From assembly GCF_045679555.1 (NCBI RefSeq), contig NC_092087.1, forward strand, positions 81,132,401-81,196,400: a stretch of 64,000 nt of DNA, given 5' to 3'. A program made the position numbers and the translations under genes. Positions within the stretch are counted from its first letter, which is position 1, and every line of letters begins with the position of its first letter. Below are positions 1 through 16,889 of the stretch, piece by piece. The DNA is from Salvelinus alpinus (Eukaryota > Chordata > Actinopteri > Salmoniformes > Salmonidae). The notes below the pieces were generated by a model that worked only from the letters and a program-made list of their open reading frames with translations, made no database searches and was not told the DNA's origin.

Positions 1-194
1 TATTTGCAGGTACTGTATGTTTGTATTGTATAAGGATACGGTATGCCCTTTTCTCTTTCTGATATGCTCTCAGAAATATGATCAGGAAAGGATAGGTACT
101 GTATGTTCTTGCTTTAGAGGACAAATGTCAGAACTTTCAGAGTGCTCATAATCTTACAACTGTCATACTCCAGCTACAGTTTGTGTAGGGCTTA

Positions 195-370
195 TATTAG
201 ACTGTGGCCCTGGAGGGCCACACCACTGCTGGTTTTCATCCTTCTCCTCTAATCAGGGTCTGATTTAGACCTGGGACACCAGGTGGGTGGAGTGTCTGAT
301 TAATCAATTACATTCATCGATAAATGAACTACTGTTTAGAATAGAAAAGCAAACCAGTGTACAGGACTGA
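195..370. repeat. dispersed salmonid-type repeat
   Basis: Resembles a common fish repeat with a GGCCCTGGAGGGCC head and an ACACCAGGTGGGTGGAGT segment. Recognition from memory; boundaries approximate. Confidence 0.35.
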
Positions 371-719
371 ATAATATTGTATTGATGGTGAAAAGACCTC
401 AAAGTGACCATAAGTGACAAGTGGTCAGTATCACTGTACTAAGCCTCTTCTGAAGTTCTAAAAATGAGGTCACTTTTATCTCTCTCCCTTTTCTTCACAC
501 TAAAACTCCAGAGGCCAAAGTTCAACGCGTGTTCCTTCTCTCTCTGGTTCTAAAACTCCCGCAGGCTTTTAAGGAGGTCGACATGGCTGTCTTATTAATA
601 ATAGATTTTAATTGATTTAACCTGGGCCAGAAGTGGGCTAAAATGCTGACCCTGTCACTTCCAGGGAGGAGAGGTGCTCACAGCGCACACACACACCAAC
701 TGGCTCTCACAGTCCCACG

Positions 720-1200
<481 letters not shown>

Positions 1201-1442
1201 GAGCATGGTCCAGCACACATCTTTAAGAGCTACTGATGTGGCGTGTGAATAAAATATTTACACCACTGCTATGAATGACCTCTAGCTGGAAACCCTACTT
1301 CATGATCTTCAATTGATTTCTGACAAAGAAATGAACTGGGGCGAGACAAAATGCACACTCTGCTGCCTGCTGTCCAGTTAGACTATGTCCTGCTAGCCTA
1401 CGCTGACAAGATGCACTCAAAGCTGCTGTCCAGGCTAGGGTG

Positions 1443-1550
1443 TGTCTCAAATGGCAAGCTATTCCCTAGATAGTGCACTACTTTTGACCAGAGCCCAGGT
1501 TAAAAGTAGTTCTCTATCTAGGGGGATGGGGTGCCATTTTGGATTCACTC
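1443..1550. repeat. foldback (MITE-like) element
   Basis: An imperfect palindrome: arms reading AAATGGCAAGCTATTCCCTA and its complement near GGTGCCATTT flank GACCAGAGCCC. Familiar salmonid foldback type. Confidence 0.6.
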
Positions 1551-1559
1551 GGTCCAGCC

Positions 1560-3042
<1,483 letters not shown>

Positions 3043-3278
3043 CTCGGGACTAGTGGTCTGTGGTTAACCTCTGAGGCTGAGGAGACAGACAGCAGGCTGA
3101 TGAAAACCTCCAGAGCAGACAGACAGACCAGAGAGAGGGATGACTGTGGATTAAACTGAGAGATAGTGAGTGTGACTGATGGGACGGGAGGACCAGGTGT
3201 GTGTGAGGGGTGGGGATGGGTGCAGAAGGGGTGGTGGAGGTGATGTGTCTGTCTGTGTGTTTGCTTTGACAGAGCATT

Positions 3279-3314
<36 letters not shown>

Positions 3315-3540
3315 CGTGCGTGCGTGTGTGTGTGTGTAAACATGCGTGTGTGCGTACAGGCATGTGAGAGTGTATGTGCACATGGATGTGTGTGTGTCCT
3401 GCTCTGTGTCTGACCTGGTGGCTGAGAGGGGGGAAACTCCGGCTGATTAATGTGCCTGTCGGCTCTCCCACGGTGGCACGCCTCCAAACAAAATGTGTCC
3501 ACCAAGCGCTCCCAGGGTCAGGTGCAGGCAATGGAGACAT

Positions 3541-4637
3541 TATGGAGGGCCTGAACACCAATAGATAGGTTAGAGAGGGTCTGAGCACTGCAAGATATGT
3601 TAGAGAGGGCCTGAGCACCACTATATAGCTTAGAGAGGGTCTGAGCACTGCTAGATAGGTTAGAGAGGGCCTGAGCACCACTATATAGGTTAGAGAGGGT
3701 CTGAGCACTGCTAGATAGGTTAGAGAGGGCCTGAGCACCGCTAGATAGGTTAGAGAGGGTCTGAGAACCACTAAATGGGTTAGAGAGGGTCTGAGCACCA
3801 CTAGATAGGTTAGAGAGGGCCTGAACACTGCTAGCTAGGTTAGAGAGGGTCTGAGAACCACTAGATAGGTTAGAGAGGACCTGAGTACCACTAGATAGGT
3901 TAGAGAGGGCCTGAGCAATGCTACCCAGGTTAGAGAGGGTCTGATTACCACTAGATAGGTTAGAGAAGGTCTGAGCACCACTAGATACGTTAGAGAGGAC
4001 CTGAGCACCACTAGATATGTTAGAGAGGACCTGAGTACCACTAGATAGGTTAGACAGGGTCTGAGCACCACTAGATAGGTTAGAGAGGGTCTGAGCACCA
4101 CTAGATAGGTTAGAGAGGGTCTGAGCACCACTAGATAGGTTAGAGAGGGTCTGATTACCACTAGATAGGTTAGAGAGGGTCTGAGCACCACTAGATAGGT
4201 TAGAGAGGGCCTGAACACCACTAGATAGGTTAGAGAGGGTCTGAGCACCACTAGATAGGTTAGAGAGGGTCTGAGCACTGCTAGATACGTTAGAGAGGGC
4301 CTGAGCACCACTAGATAGGTTAGAGAGAGGGCCTGAGCACCACTAGATAGGTTAGAGAGGGCCTGATTACCACTAGATAGGTTAGAGAGGGTCTGAGCAC
4401 CACTAGATAGGTTAGAGAGGGTCTGAGCACCACTAGATAGGTTAGAGAGGATCTGAGCACTGCTAGATAGGTTAGAGAGGGTCTGAGCACCACTGGATAG
4501 GTTAGAGAGGGTCTGAGCACCACTAGATAAGTTAGAGATGGTCTGAGCACCACTAGATAGGTTAGAGAGGGTCTGAGCACCACTAGATATGTTAGAGAGG
4601 GTCTGAGCACCACTAGATAGGTTAGAGAGGGCCTGAG
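3541..4637. repeat. 30-bp minisatellite A
   Basis: About 36 copies of a 30-bp unit (core TTAGAGAGGGTCTGAGCACC) with scattered substitutions and one 2-bp insertion near 4327. Because 30 is a multiple of 3, the minus strand stays open for over 300 codons of a 10-residue repeat; I see no sign that it is a gene. Confidence 0.97.
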
Positions 4638-4959
4638 TACCTTGATATTGATTCCCTGTGAACCCTTTTCTGGAGATTTTAGTCTTTAGGAAACAAAAGT
4701 CCATAAAGGAAAAGAAACCACAGTTGGAACACAGCATGTCAGGATAGATGATGCTGTTTATTGCACGGATAGGTATGGCTGATATTTTGTTTGTAATGTT
4801 TTTATTTGTCTTCTCACTGATTGTGTTACATGTTACTTTGGTTAAAGTCCCCTGCAAAAATGAACGCTGCCTCCGGTAATGCGGTCTCCAGTTTGTTCAG
4901 GGTCCAATGAAGATATTTTTTGTGTTGGCTTGGGGTGGGATGTACACTACCATGGCAAT

Positions 4960-5425
4960 TGTCCCTGTGAACTATCTCGGAAGGTAAAAAAGGTGGCATT
5001 TGAGCTTCCTTCAGAGAAGCTGAAATGGTCAAACCACACGGACACCCTGGTAAAGAAGGCACGACATCGACTCTTCAACCTCAGCACGCTGAAAAAACTG
5101 TCCCAAAGGGCCCTCACAGAGCACCATTGAGAGCATACTACGGCTACTCCACCGCTGCGGACCGCATGGCGCTACAGAGGGTGATACACGCAGCCGAACG
5201 CACCATTGGGTGCACACTGTTTGCCCTCCAGGACACATACACCACCAGGTGTTGCAGGAAGGCCAAGAAGATCATCAGTGGCCCCAGCCTCCCGAACCAA
5301 GCCTTTTTCTCCCCGCTTCAATCACTCAGACTCAGGCAGTGCAGGAGCATCATGGCGAAAACTGGAAGACTGGCCAATAGTTTCTACCGCCAGACCTTCA
5401 GGCTGCTGAATAGCCACCACTAGTC
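4960..5425 (+). mobile_element. LINE 3' fragment (L2/Rex-like), end of the RT ORF
   Basis: Translated fragments such as LKWSNHTDTLVKKARHRLFN, ALQRVIHAAERTIGC and GRLANSFYRQTFRLLNSHH match the C-terminus of fish L2-like LINE polyproteins. Frame changes occur. The 3' UTR continues to about 10215 around the minisatellite. Confidence 0.75.
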
Positions 5426-5629
5426 AGCTACCTACTACCCCCTCCCTCCTGCTGCTCCCCTATGGAACCCCCCCCCCCACACACCCCCTCAGCTGACTTT
5501 TACTTTGCCCCCATTCCAAGGACATTCATCACTGTTGTAGGTGTTAATATGTATATTCTTATTATTTACAATGTTTTATTTAACTTGGTACCCACAATGG
5601 GGACCCCGCTCAATGGTCATTTAGTCTGC

Positions 5630-8600
5630 CTGCTGCTCCCCCTATGTTCACCCCCTCAACAGTCTTTAGTCAGCCTGCTGCTCCCCTATATGTTCACCCC
5701 CTCAACAGTCTTTAGTCAGCCTGCTGCTCCCCCTTTGTTCATCCTCCACCCCTCAACAGTCTTTAGTCAGCCTGCTGCTCCCCCTTTGTTCATCTTCCAC
5801 CCCCTCAACAGTCTTTAGTCAGCCAGCTGCTCCCCCTATATTCATCCTCCACCCCTCAACAGTCTTTAGTCAGCCAGCTGCTCCCCCTATATTCATCCTC
5901 CACCCCTCAACAGTCTTTAGTCAGCCAGCTGCTCCCCCTATGTTCATCCTCCACCCCCTCAACAGTCTTTAGTCAGCCAGCTGCTCCCCCTATGTTCATC
6001 CTCCACCCCCTCAACAGTCTTTAGTCTGCCTGCTGCTCCCCCTATGTTCATCCTCCACCCCCTCAACAGTCTTTAGTCAGCCAGCTGCTCCCCCTATATT
6101 CATCCTCCACCCCTCAACAGTCTTTAGTCAGCCAGCTGCTCCCCCTATGTTCATCCTCCACCCCCTCAACAGTCTTTAGTCAGCCTGCTGCTCCCCCTAT
6201 GTTCATCCTCCACCCCTCAACAGTCTTTAGTCAGCCAGCTGCTCCCCCTATGTTCATCCTCCACCCCCTCAACAGTCTTTAGTCAGCCAGCTGGTCCCCT
6301 ATGTTCATCCTCCACCCCCTCAACAGTCTTTAGTCAGCCAGCTGCTCCCCCTATGTTCATCCTCCACCCCCTCAACAGTCTTTAGTCAGTTTGCTGATCC
6401 CCCTATGTTCATCCTCCACCCCCTCAACAGTCTTTAGTCAGCCAGCTGCTCCCCCTATGTTCATCCTCCACCCCCTCAACAGTCTTTAGTCTGCCAGCTG
6501 CTCCCCCTATGTTCATCCTCCACCCCCTCAACAGTCTTTAGTCAGTTTGCTGCTCCCCCTATGTTCATCCTCCACCCCCTCAACAGTCTTTAGTCAGCCA
6601 GCTGCTCCCCCTATGTTCATCCTCCACCCCCTCAACAGTCTTTAGTCTGCCTGCTGCTCCCCCTATATTCATCCTCCACCCCTCAACAGTCTTTAGCCAG
6701 CCAGCTGCTCCCCCTATGTTCATCCTCCACCCCCTCAACAGTCTTTAGTCAGCCAGCTGCTCCCCCTATGTTCATCCTCCACCCCCTCAACAGTCTTTAG
6801 TCAGCCAGCTGCTCCCCCTATGTTCACCCTCCACCCCCTCAACAGTCTTTAGTCAGTTTGCTGCTCCCCCTATGTTCACCCCCTCAACAGTCTTTAGTCA
6901 GCCTGCTGCTCCCCCTATGTTCATCCTCCACCCCCTCAACAGTCTTTAGTCAGCCTGCTGCTCCCCCTATGTTCATCCTCCACCCCCTCAAAAGTCTTTA
7001 GTCAGTTTGCTGCTCCCCCTATGTTCATCCTCCACCCCCTCAACAGTCTTTAGTCAGCCTGCTGCTCCCCCTATGTTCATCTTCCACCCCCTCAACAGTC
7101 TTTAGTCAGTCTGCTGCTCCCCCTATGTTCATCCTCCACCCCCTCAACAGTCTTTAGTCAGCCTGCTGCTCCCCCTATGTTCATCCTCCACCCCCTCAAC
7201 AGTCTTTAGTCAGCCTGCTGCTCCCCCTATGTTCATCCTCCACCCCCTCAACAGTCTTTAGTCAGCCTGCTGCTCCCCCTATGTTCATCCTCCACCCCCT
7301 CAAAAGTCTTTAGTCAGTTTGCTGCTCCCCCTATGTTCATCCTCCACCCCCTCAACAGTCTTTAGTCAGCTTGCTGCTCCCCCTATGTTCATCCTCCACC
7401 CCCTCAACAGTCTTTAGTCAGCCTGCTGCTCCCCCTATGTTCATCTTCCACCCCCTCAACAGTCTTTAGTCAGCCAGCTGCTCCCCCTATATTCATCCTC
7501 CACCCCTCAACAGTCTTTAGTCAGCCAGCTGCTCCCCCTATGTTCATCCTCCACCCCTCAACAGTCTTTAGTCATTCTGCTGCTCCCCCTATGTTCATCC
7601 TCCACCCCCCAACAGTCTTTAGTCAGCCTGCTGCTCCCCCTATGTTCATCCTCCACCCCTCAACAGTCTTTAGTCAGCCAGCTGCTCCCCATATGTTCAT
7701 CCTCCACCCCTCAACAGTCTTTAGTCAGCCTGCTGCTCCCCATATGTTCATCCTCCACCCCTCAACAGTCTTTAGTCAGCCAGCTGCTCCCCATATGTTC
7801 ATCCTCCACCCCTCAACAGTCTTTAGTCAGCCTGCTGCTCCCCATATGTTCATCCTCCACCCCTCAACAGTCTTTAGTCAGCCAGCTGCTCCCCCTATGT
7901 TCATCCTCCACCCCCTCAACAGTCTTTAGTCAGCCAGCTGCTTCCCCTATGTTCATCCTCCACCCCTCAACAGTCTTTAGTCAGCCTGCTGCTCCCCCTA
8001 TGTTCATCCTCCACCCCTCAACAGTCTTTAGTCAGCCTGCTGCTCCCCCTATGTTCATCCTCCACCCCTCAACAGTCTTTAGTCAGCCTGCTGCTCCCCA
8101 TATGTTCATCCTCCACCCCTCAACAGTCTTTAGTCAGCCTGCTGCTCCCCCTATGTTCATCCTCCACCCCTCAACAGTCTTTAGTCAGCCTGCTGCTCCC
8201 CCTATATTCATCCTCCACCCCTCAACAGTCTTTAGTCAGCCTGCTGCTCCCCCTATGTTCATCCTCCACCCCTCAACAGTCTTTAGTCAGCCTGCTGCTC
8301 CCCCTATGTTCATCCTCCACCCCCTCAACAGTCTTTAGTCAGCCTGCTGCTCCCCCTATGTTCACCCCCTCAACAGTCTTTAGTCAGCGTGCTGCTCCCC
8401 CTATGTTCACCCCATCAACAGTCTTTAGTCAGCCAGCTGCTCCCCCTATGTTCACCCCCTCAACAGTCTTTAGTCAGCGTGCTGCTCCCCCTATGTTCAC
8501 CCCATCAACAGTCTTTAGTCAGCCTGCTGCTCCCCCTATGTTCACCCCCTCAACAGTCTTTAGTCAGCCTACTGCTCCCCCTATGTTCATCCTCCACCCC

Positions 8601-10005
8601 TCAACAGTCTTTAGTCTGCCTGCTGCTCCCCATATGTTCATCCTCCACCCCCTCAACAGTCTTTAGTCAGCCTGCTGCTCCCCCTATGTTCATCCTCCAC
8701 CCCTCAACAGTCTTTAGTCAGCCTGCTGCTCCCCCTATGTTCATCCTCCACCCCTCAACAGTCTTTAGTCTGCCTGCTGCTCCCCATATGTTCATCCTCC
8801 ACCCCCTCAACAGTCTTTAGTCTGCCTGCTGCTCCCCCTATATTCATCCTCCACCCCTCAACAGTCTTTAGTCAGCCTGCTGCTCCCCTTATGTTCATCC
8901 TCCACCCCTCAACAGTCTTTAGTCAGCCAGCTGCTCCCCCTATGTTCATCCTCCACCCCTCAACAGTCTTTAGTCAGCCTGCTGCTCCCCCTATGTTCAT
9001 CCTCCACCCTCAACAGTCTTTAGTCAGCCAGCTGCTCCCCCTATGTTCATCCTCCACCCCTCAACAGTCTTTAGTCAGCCTGCTGCTCCCCATATGTTCA
9101 TCCTCCACCCCCTCAACAGTCTTTAGTCAGCCTGCTGCTCCCCCTATGTTCATCCTCCACCCCTCAACAGTCTTTAGTCAGCCTGCTGCTCCCCCTATGT
9201 TCATCCTCCACCCCTCAACAGTCTTTCTTCTGCCTGCTGCTCCCCATATGTTCATCCTCCACCCCCTCAACAGTCTTTAGTCTGCCTGCTGCTCCCCCTA
9301 TATTCATTCTCCACCCCTCAACAGTCTTTAGTCAGCCTGCTGCTCCCCTTATGTTCATCCTCCACCCCTCAACAGTCTTTAGTCAGCCAGCTGCTCCCCC
9401 TATGTTCATCCTCCACCCCTCAACAGTCTTTAGTCAGCCTGCTGCTCCCCCTATGTTCATCCTCCACCCCTCAACAGTCTTTAGTCAGCCAGCTGCTCCC
9501 CCTATGTTCATCCTCCACCCCTCAACAGTCTTTAGTCAGCCTGCTGCTCCCCCTATGTTCATCCTCCACCCCCTCAACAGTCTTTAGTCAGCTTGCTGCT
9601 CCCCCTATGTTCATCCTCCACCCCTCAACAGTCTTTAGTCAGCCAGCTGCTCCCCCTATGTTCATCCTCCACCCCTCAACAGTCTTTAGTCAGCCTGCTG
9701 CTCCCCCTATGTTCATCCTCCACCCCCTCAACAGTCTTTAGTCAGCCTGCTGCTCCCCCTATGTTCATCCTCCACCCCTCAACAGTCTTTAGTCAGCCAG
9801 CTGCTCCCCCTATGTTCATCCTCCACCCCTCAACAGTCTTTAGTCAGCCAGCTGCTCCCCCTATGTTCATCCTCCACCCCTCAACAGTCTTTAGTCAGCC
9901 TGCTGCTCCCCATATGTTCATCCTCCACCCCCTCAACAGTCTTTAGTCAGCCTGCTGCTCCCCCTATGTTCATCCTCTACCCCCTCAACAGTCTTTATTC
10001 TGCCT
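5630..10005. repeat. giant 51/52-bp minisatellite
   Basis: About 4.4 kb, roughly 85 tandem copies. The core is CAACAGTCTTTAGTCAGCC followed by TGCTGCTCCCCCTATGTTCA. Units of 51 and 52 bp alternate, with shorter units lacking the TCCTCCA segment (e.g. 8363-8580). Left copies are mostly 52 bp. Right copies are mostly 51 bp, giving stretches open for up to about 140 codons, which are artefacts. It lies inside LINE 3' UTR-like sequence. Confidence 0.97.
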
Positions 10006-10215
10006 CAATTGACATGCATTTATTCATCACTGCTACAGTTGTTGTTATGTTTATAGTGGTATGTCTATTTCTATTGCTGTTGTTTTTTCTTACCATTTCC
10101 AAGGTGTTATTTCACTTAGTCATGTTGGAGCTGGGAGCCTAAGGTTTTCACTGTACCCTGCAATCACACCTGCAACCCTGTACATGTGACTATAAAACAC
10201 TTTGAATATCAATAT
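10006..10215 (+). mobile_element. LINE 3' UTR/tail
   Basis: Sequence ending in CACTGTACCCTGCAATC and a TGTGACTATAAAACACTTTG terminus resembles LINE 3' tails. It probably continues the element at 4960 across the minisatellite. Confidence 0.5.
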
Positions 10216-11334
<1,119 letters not shown>

Positions 11335-11422
11335 CTCCATCTAGTAAAGGTAGCTCCATCTGGTTCCTATTAATTCACAAGCAGACGACTTATCACCCTG
11401 ACCCTCGATGACCCCTGTGTGA

Positions 11423-11423
<1 letters not shown>

Positions 11424-11503
<80 letters not shown>
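11424..11503. repeat. (TC)n microsatellite
   Basis: 80 bp TC run abutting the truncated LINE RT fragment. Confidence 0.99.
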
Positions 11504-12917
<1,414 letters not shown>

Positions 12918-15900
12918 AGTAAAAGATTCCCTGAAAGCCAGGGTACGACGAGCACCAGGATGACAGGTAAGCCTGGAGGAGTGAGCCCATTTCAGGACCT
13001 GAGGCCGGGCCGAATCAGGAACGAACATCCGGTTAGCCAGGCCCCCTCCCAGGGTCCGGCTGGGAACGTTGTGCCTTTGCTGACCAGAGCCTCAATACCC
13101 CAAACAACTGAAGGCGCCAATCATGAGGCAGGGAGTATGGTCTCAGATTCAGTGGCAGTGGAACTGTACAGAAGGGACAGAGCGTCCGGCTTCACGTTTT
13201 TGGACCATGGGCAGTAGGAGATGGTGAAATTGAACCTGGTAAATAACAAGGCCCAACAAGCTTTCCTTGGGTTGAGGCGCTTGGCAGTGCGGAGGTATTC
13301 TAAATTCTTATGGTCCGTCCACACCAAAAATGGATGTTCCGCCCCTTCTAGGCAGTGCCGCCACTCCTCCAGAGCCATCTTAACCACTAGGAGTTCCCGG
13401 TTCCCAAAGTCATAGTTCCTCTCCGCAGGGTTGAGACGATGGGACATGAAGGCACAGGGATGAAGTTTTTGGTCCTGGACGGATCACTGGGAAAGGACGG
13501 CCCCTACTTCCACGTCAGAAGCGTCAACCTCAACCACAAACTGACGAGTCGGGTCCTGATGGATGAGGATGGGGGCAGTAGTGAATCGCTGCTTTAGATC
13601 CCCAAAAGCCTTGTCCACTGCTGGCGACCATGTGGACAGTACCTTGGGAGAGGTGAGTCCGGAGAAGGGAGCTGCCAGGTTGCTGTAGCCCAGAACGAAA
13701 CGGCGGTAGAAATTAGCAAGCCCCAGAAACCATTGTAGCTGCACCCTGGACGTGGGCTGGGGCCAATTCACCAACGCTCTCACCTTTTCCGGATCCATCT
13801 GAACATTCCATTCAGTGATGATGTATCCCAGAAAGGAGATAATGGAGCGGTGGAATTCACACTTCTCAGCTTTTACAAACAACTGATTTTCCAGGAGGCA
13901 CTGAAGGACCTGTCGAACATGGAGAACGTGTTCCTGGGCAGAACGAGAGAAAACCAGGATGTCGTCGAGGTAGACAAATGCGATTCAACATGTCCCGGAG
14001 CACATCATTGACCAGGACCTGGAAGACAATGGGCACGTTATGACCAGGTATTCATACTCAGTGTCCACTGGCAGTTTTGAAAGCCGTCTTCCACGCGTCT
14101 CCTTCGCGTATCCGCACCAGGTGGTAGGCATTCTGATGGTCCAGTTTAAAAAAGATGGTTACCCCTGGAGAGGTTCGAAAGCCAAGGAGAGGAGTGGTAG
14201 AGGGTACCAATTTTTGATCGTAATGTCATTGAGGCCCTGGTAATCAATACCTGGACGCAGGGTCTTGTCCTTCTTCCCTACAAAGAAGAATCCTGCGCCA
14301 GCAGGAGAAGCAGAAGGACGAACGCTCCCAATGTCCGGAGAGTCCTCAATGTACTCCTCCATGGCCTTGGTCTCGGGACAAGACAGGGAATATAGCCGTC
14401 CTCAAGGCGGTGTGGTGCCTTGGAGGAGGTCAATAGCACAATCGTAAGGACGATGTGAAGGAAGGGAGGTAGCACGAGCCTTGCTGAAAATCTCCAGGAG
14501 ATCATGGTACTCTGCGGGAACGGCCGTACTCAATCCTGGAGGCAGACGTTCCGAAGAAGAGGCAATGTGAATGGCAGAACGGGAACCAACCCAGGATTGA
14601 GCTCGTGGTCCAGTTAATATCGGGGTTGTGCTTCTGGAGCCAAGAAAATCCCAAGACAATAGGGATGTGGGGAGACTCAATGAGGTAAAGCTGTATTGAC
14701 TCACTGTGGTTTCCAGATACCTGCATATTAATGGCAACTGTGCTGTGCGTGACTCTTCCAATGGAGCGTCCGTCCAGTGCCCTGGCATCCATGGGAACGG
14801 AGAAGAGTTGCGCAGGGATACTTAGTTCCAACACCAGGGTAGCGTCCATGAAACTCTCATCTGCCCCAGAGTCAATGAGCACCTCAAGAGACTTAGACTG
14901 GTCTCCCACAGAAAGATCACATAAAAAGGAGTTTGGGTAATGGGAATTAGAGAGTTCCCAGTCAGGCACACCAGTGTACTTGTACCTACTAAGGATTCAG
15001 GTCTCTTCACTGGGCAGGTGGCTATGTAATGCCCTACAGCACCACAATACAGACAACTACTGGAGCTTAGCCTGCGTGAACGTTCTCTAGGCGATAATCT
15101 AGCTCTTCCCAGTTGCATAGGTTCCGGTGTATCCGACTCACTCGTCGTCGATTATTCTCGAGGCAGCTCGGATGGCCTCAGATCCTCTCTGAAAAACATC
15201 CTTCGGGGACTTCCGGATTCCTTCGGTGGTGAGCGAGTCGTAGCGGATTGATGAATGTGACCTAGGCCAGACCTCCTCTCACTCCTGCGTTCCCATAGAC
15301 GTCCATCAATCCTAATGGTGAGGGCAATCAGGGAGTCGAGGTCCACCGGTAACTCCCGAGCAGCTAGCTCATCTTTTATCACCTCTGATCATCCGTCAAG
15401 GAAGGTATCGAATAGGGACTCCGGATTCCAGGCACTCTCAGCGGCCAACATGTGAAAGTCTACAGCGTAGTCTGCCACACTACGGGAGTCTTGACGTAGT
15501 TCAAGTAGTTTTCGGGCCACCTCTCACGGTTACCGGAGAATCGAAAACCTTCCTCACCTCTGCCGTGAAGTCTTCCAGAGTGCAACAAATAGCGGATTGT
15601 TGCTCCCAAACTTCCGTAGCCCAGGAGAGCACCCTTCCCGACATTAGCGTAATAATATACGCTATCTTCGACCGATCCGAAGGGAACAAAGATGGCTGCA
15701 GCTCAAAAATAAGGGAGCACTGAGAAATAAAACCCTGGCAGGTTCCAGGATCCCCAGAATATCGCTCCGGAGGAGGTAAGCTGGGTTCTCAGGGAGCCGG
15801 GTTAGGCTGTACAAACTCACCACTCACAGGGAAAAAGTTTCTAAGTGGTTGGGGGTTCTCAGAGGTGGTAGGCTGCCTATGAGCTAACTCCCTGATTTGC

Positions 15901-16060
15901 TCCATAATAGCCTTAAATCTGATATTTATTGTTATCCAAGGGGCAGGCAAGAGAATGGTCGTGGACAGGCAAAAGATCATAAGAAGGTCAGAGTGGCAGG
16001 CAGGCTCGAGGTCAGGGCAAGCAGTATGGTCAGGCAGGATCTTATGTTGGTTTGACCATA
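12918..16060 (-). mobile_element. Ty3/gypsy LTR retrotransposon remnant
   Basis: Minus-strand order from 16060 downward: gag-like frames (15980-15501); zinc knuckle CLYCGAVGHYIATC (about 15060); protease LIDSGADESFMD (about 14880); RT fragments with [20 protein letters not shown] (about 14300) and a YLDD box (about 13970); RT-RNase H connection (13882-13484) with [17 protein letters not shown]; RNase H (13447-13121) with [10 protein letters not shown]. Several frameshifts and stops. It ends in the linker before integrase, joined to Tc1 sequence. No LTR recognised. Confidence 0.9.
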
Positions 16061-16889
16061 AGCTCCACTCTATCGCAGTACTAGTCTGGTATTTCTCTAT
16101 GGCTAGTGGAGAGGCAGACAGCCCCAGCTCACCTCCTCCAGGTCAATAAGAAAATGACAAGCAGAGTTTGAGGATTACGAGGGGATAGCGGAGGGGTCAG
16201 TAGCTGTGTTCTGGTTCTGATTAGCTCTCCTACCTGATTAAATGACCATTCTGGAGAAAAAAAGGACAAATAAAATTGGATGAACGGAAGGAGGGAGGGA
16301 GGGGGAAAGAAGAGAGAGAGGCCATTTGTTTTCTCAGCTGGGTCTGCTTCTAGTGGACCTGGATCTAAAACAGCCCTCTGGCCTGGGTTCACACATACAC
16401 ACACACAAGCACACACAGCTTTATGAAAATAGTTTTCGTCGAGGGGGTAGGCCAAAAGAGTCAAAAGATTGGGTCTGCTCACTCAACCCCTCTCCCCCTC
16501 TCTCTCACTCCTCTACTCCTCACTCCCCCGCTCCTCCTCTCTCCCCTTCTCCTCCTCTCTCCTCTCTCCTCTCTCTTATTCTCTCTCTCACCCACCTTCT
16601 CTCTCTTTTGTTTCCTCTCGCCCTCTCTCCCTCCCTCTCCTTCTCCTACAGCCAGAAGGCCCCAGGGCTGGCCTTCTCCTCTCAGTCCTGTCTGGCCCTG
16701 TCAAGGTAACCTGATCGCGGCGGCTTCTGACACAATCCAGACCGCCCGTAGCCCCTGCCCAACACTTTCACCGCCAGAGCCAGACAGTTAAACAACCAGA
16801 TTACTACCACATGTTCCAAGCCCAGCCACAACCCTCCACCCTCCGCCCCCAGCCTCTGGCCCAGGCCAAAGACCCCCAGAGCAGAACAG

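Noticed and set aside
3835-4857. 340-codon minus-strand frame across minisatellite A
   Set aside because: Repeat-driven open frame with no recognisable domain.
12918-16060. Complete, active gypsy element or endogenous retrovirus with an envelope gene
   Set aside because: Integrase and LTRs are missing, frames are broken, and no env-like frame is present.
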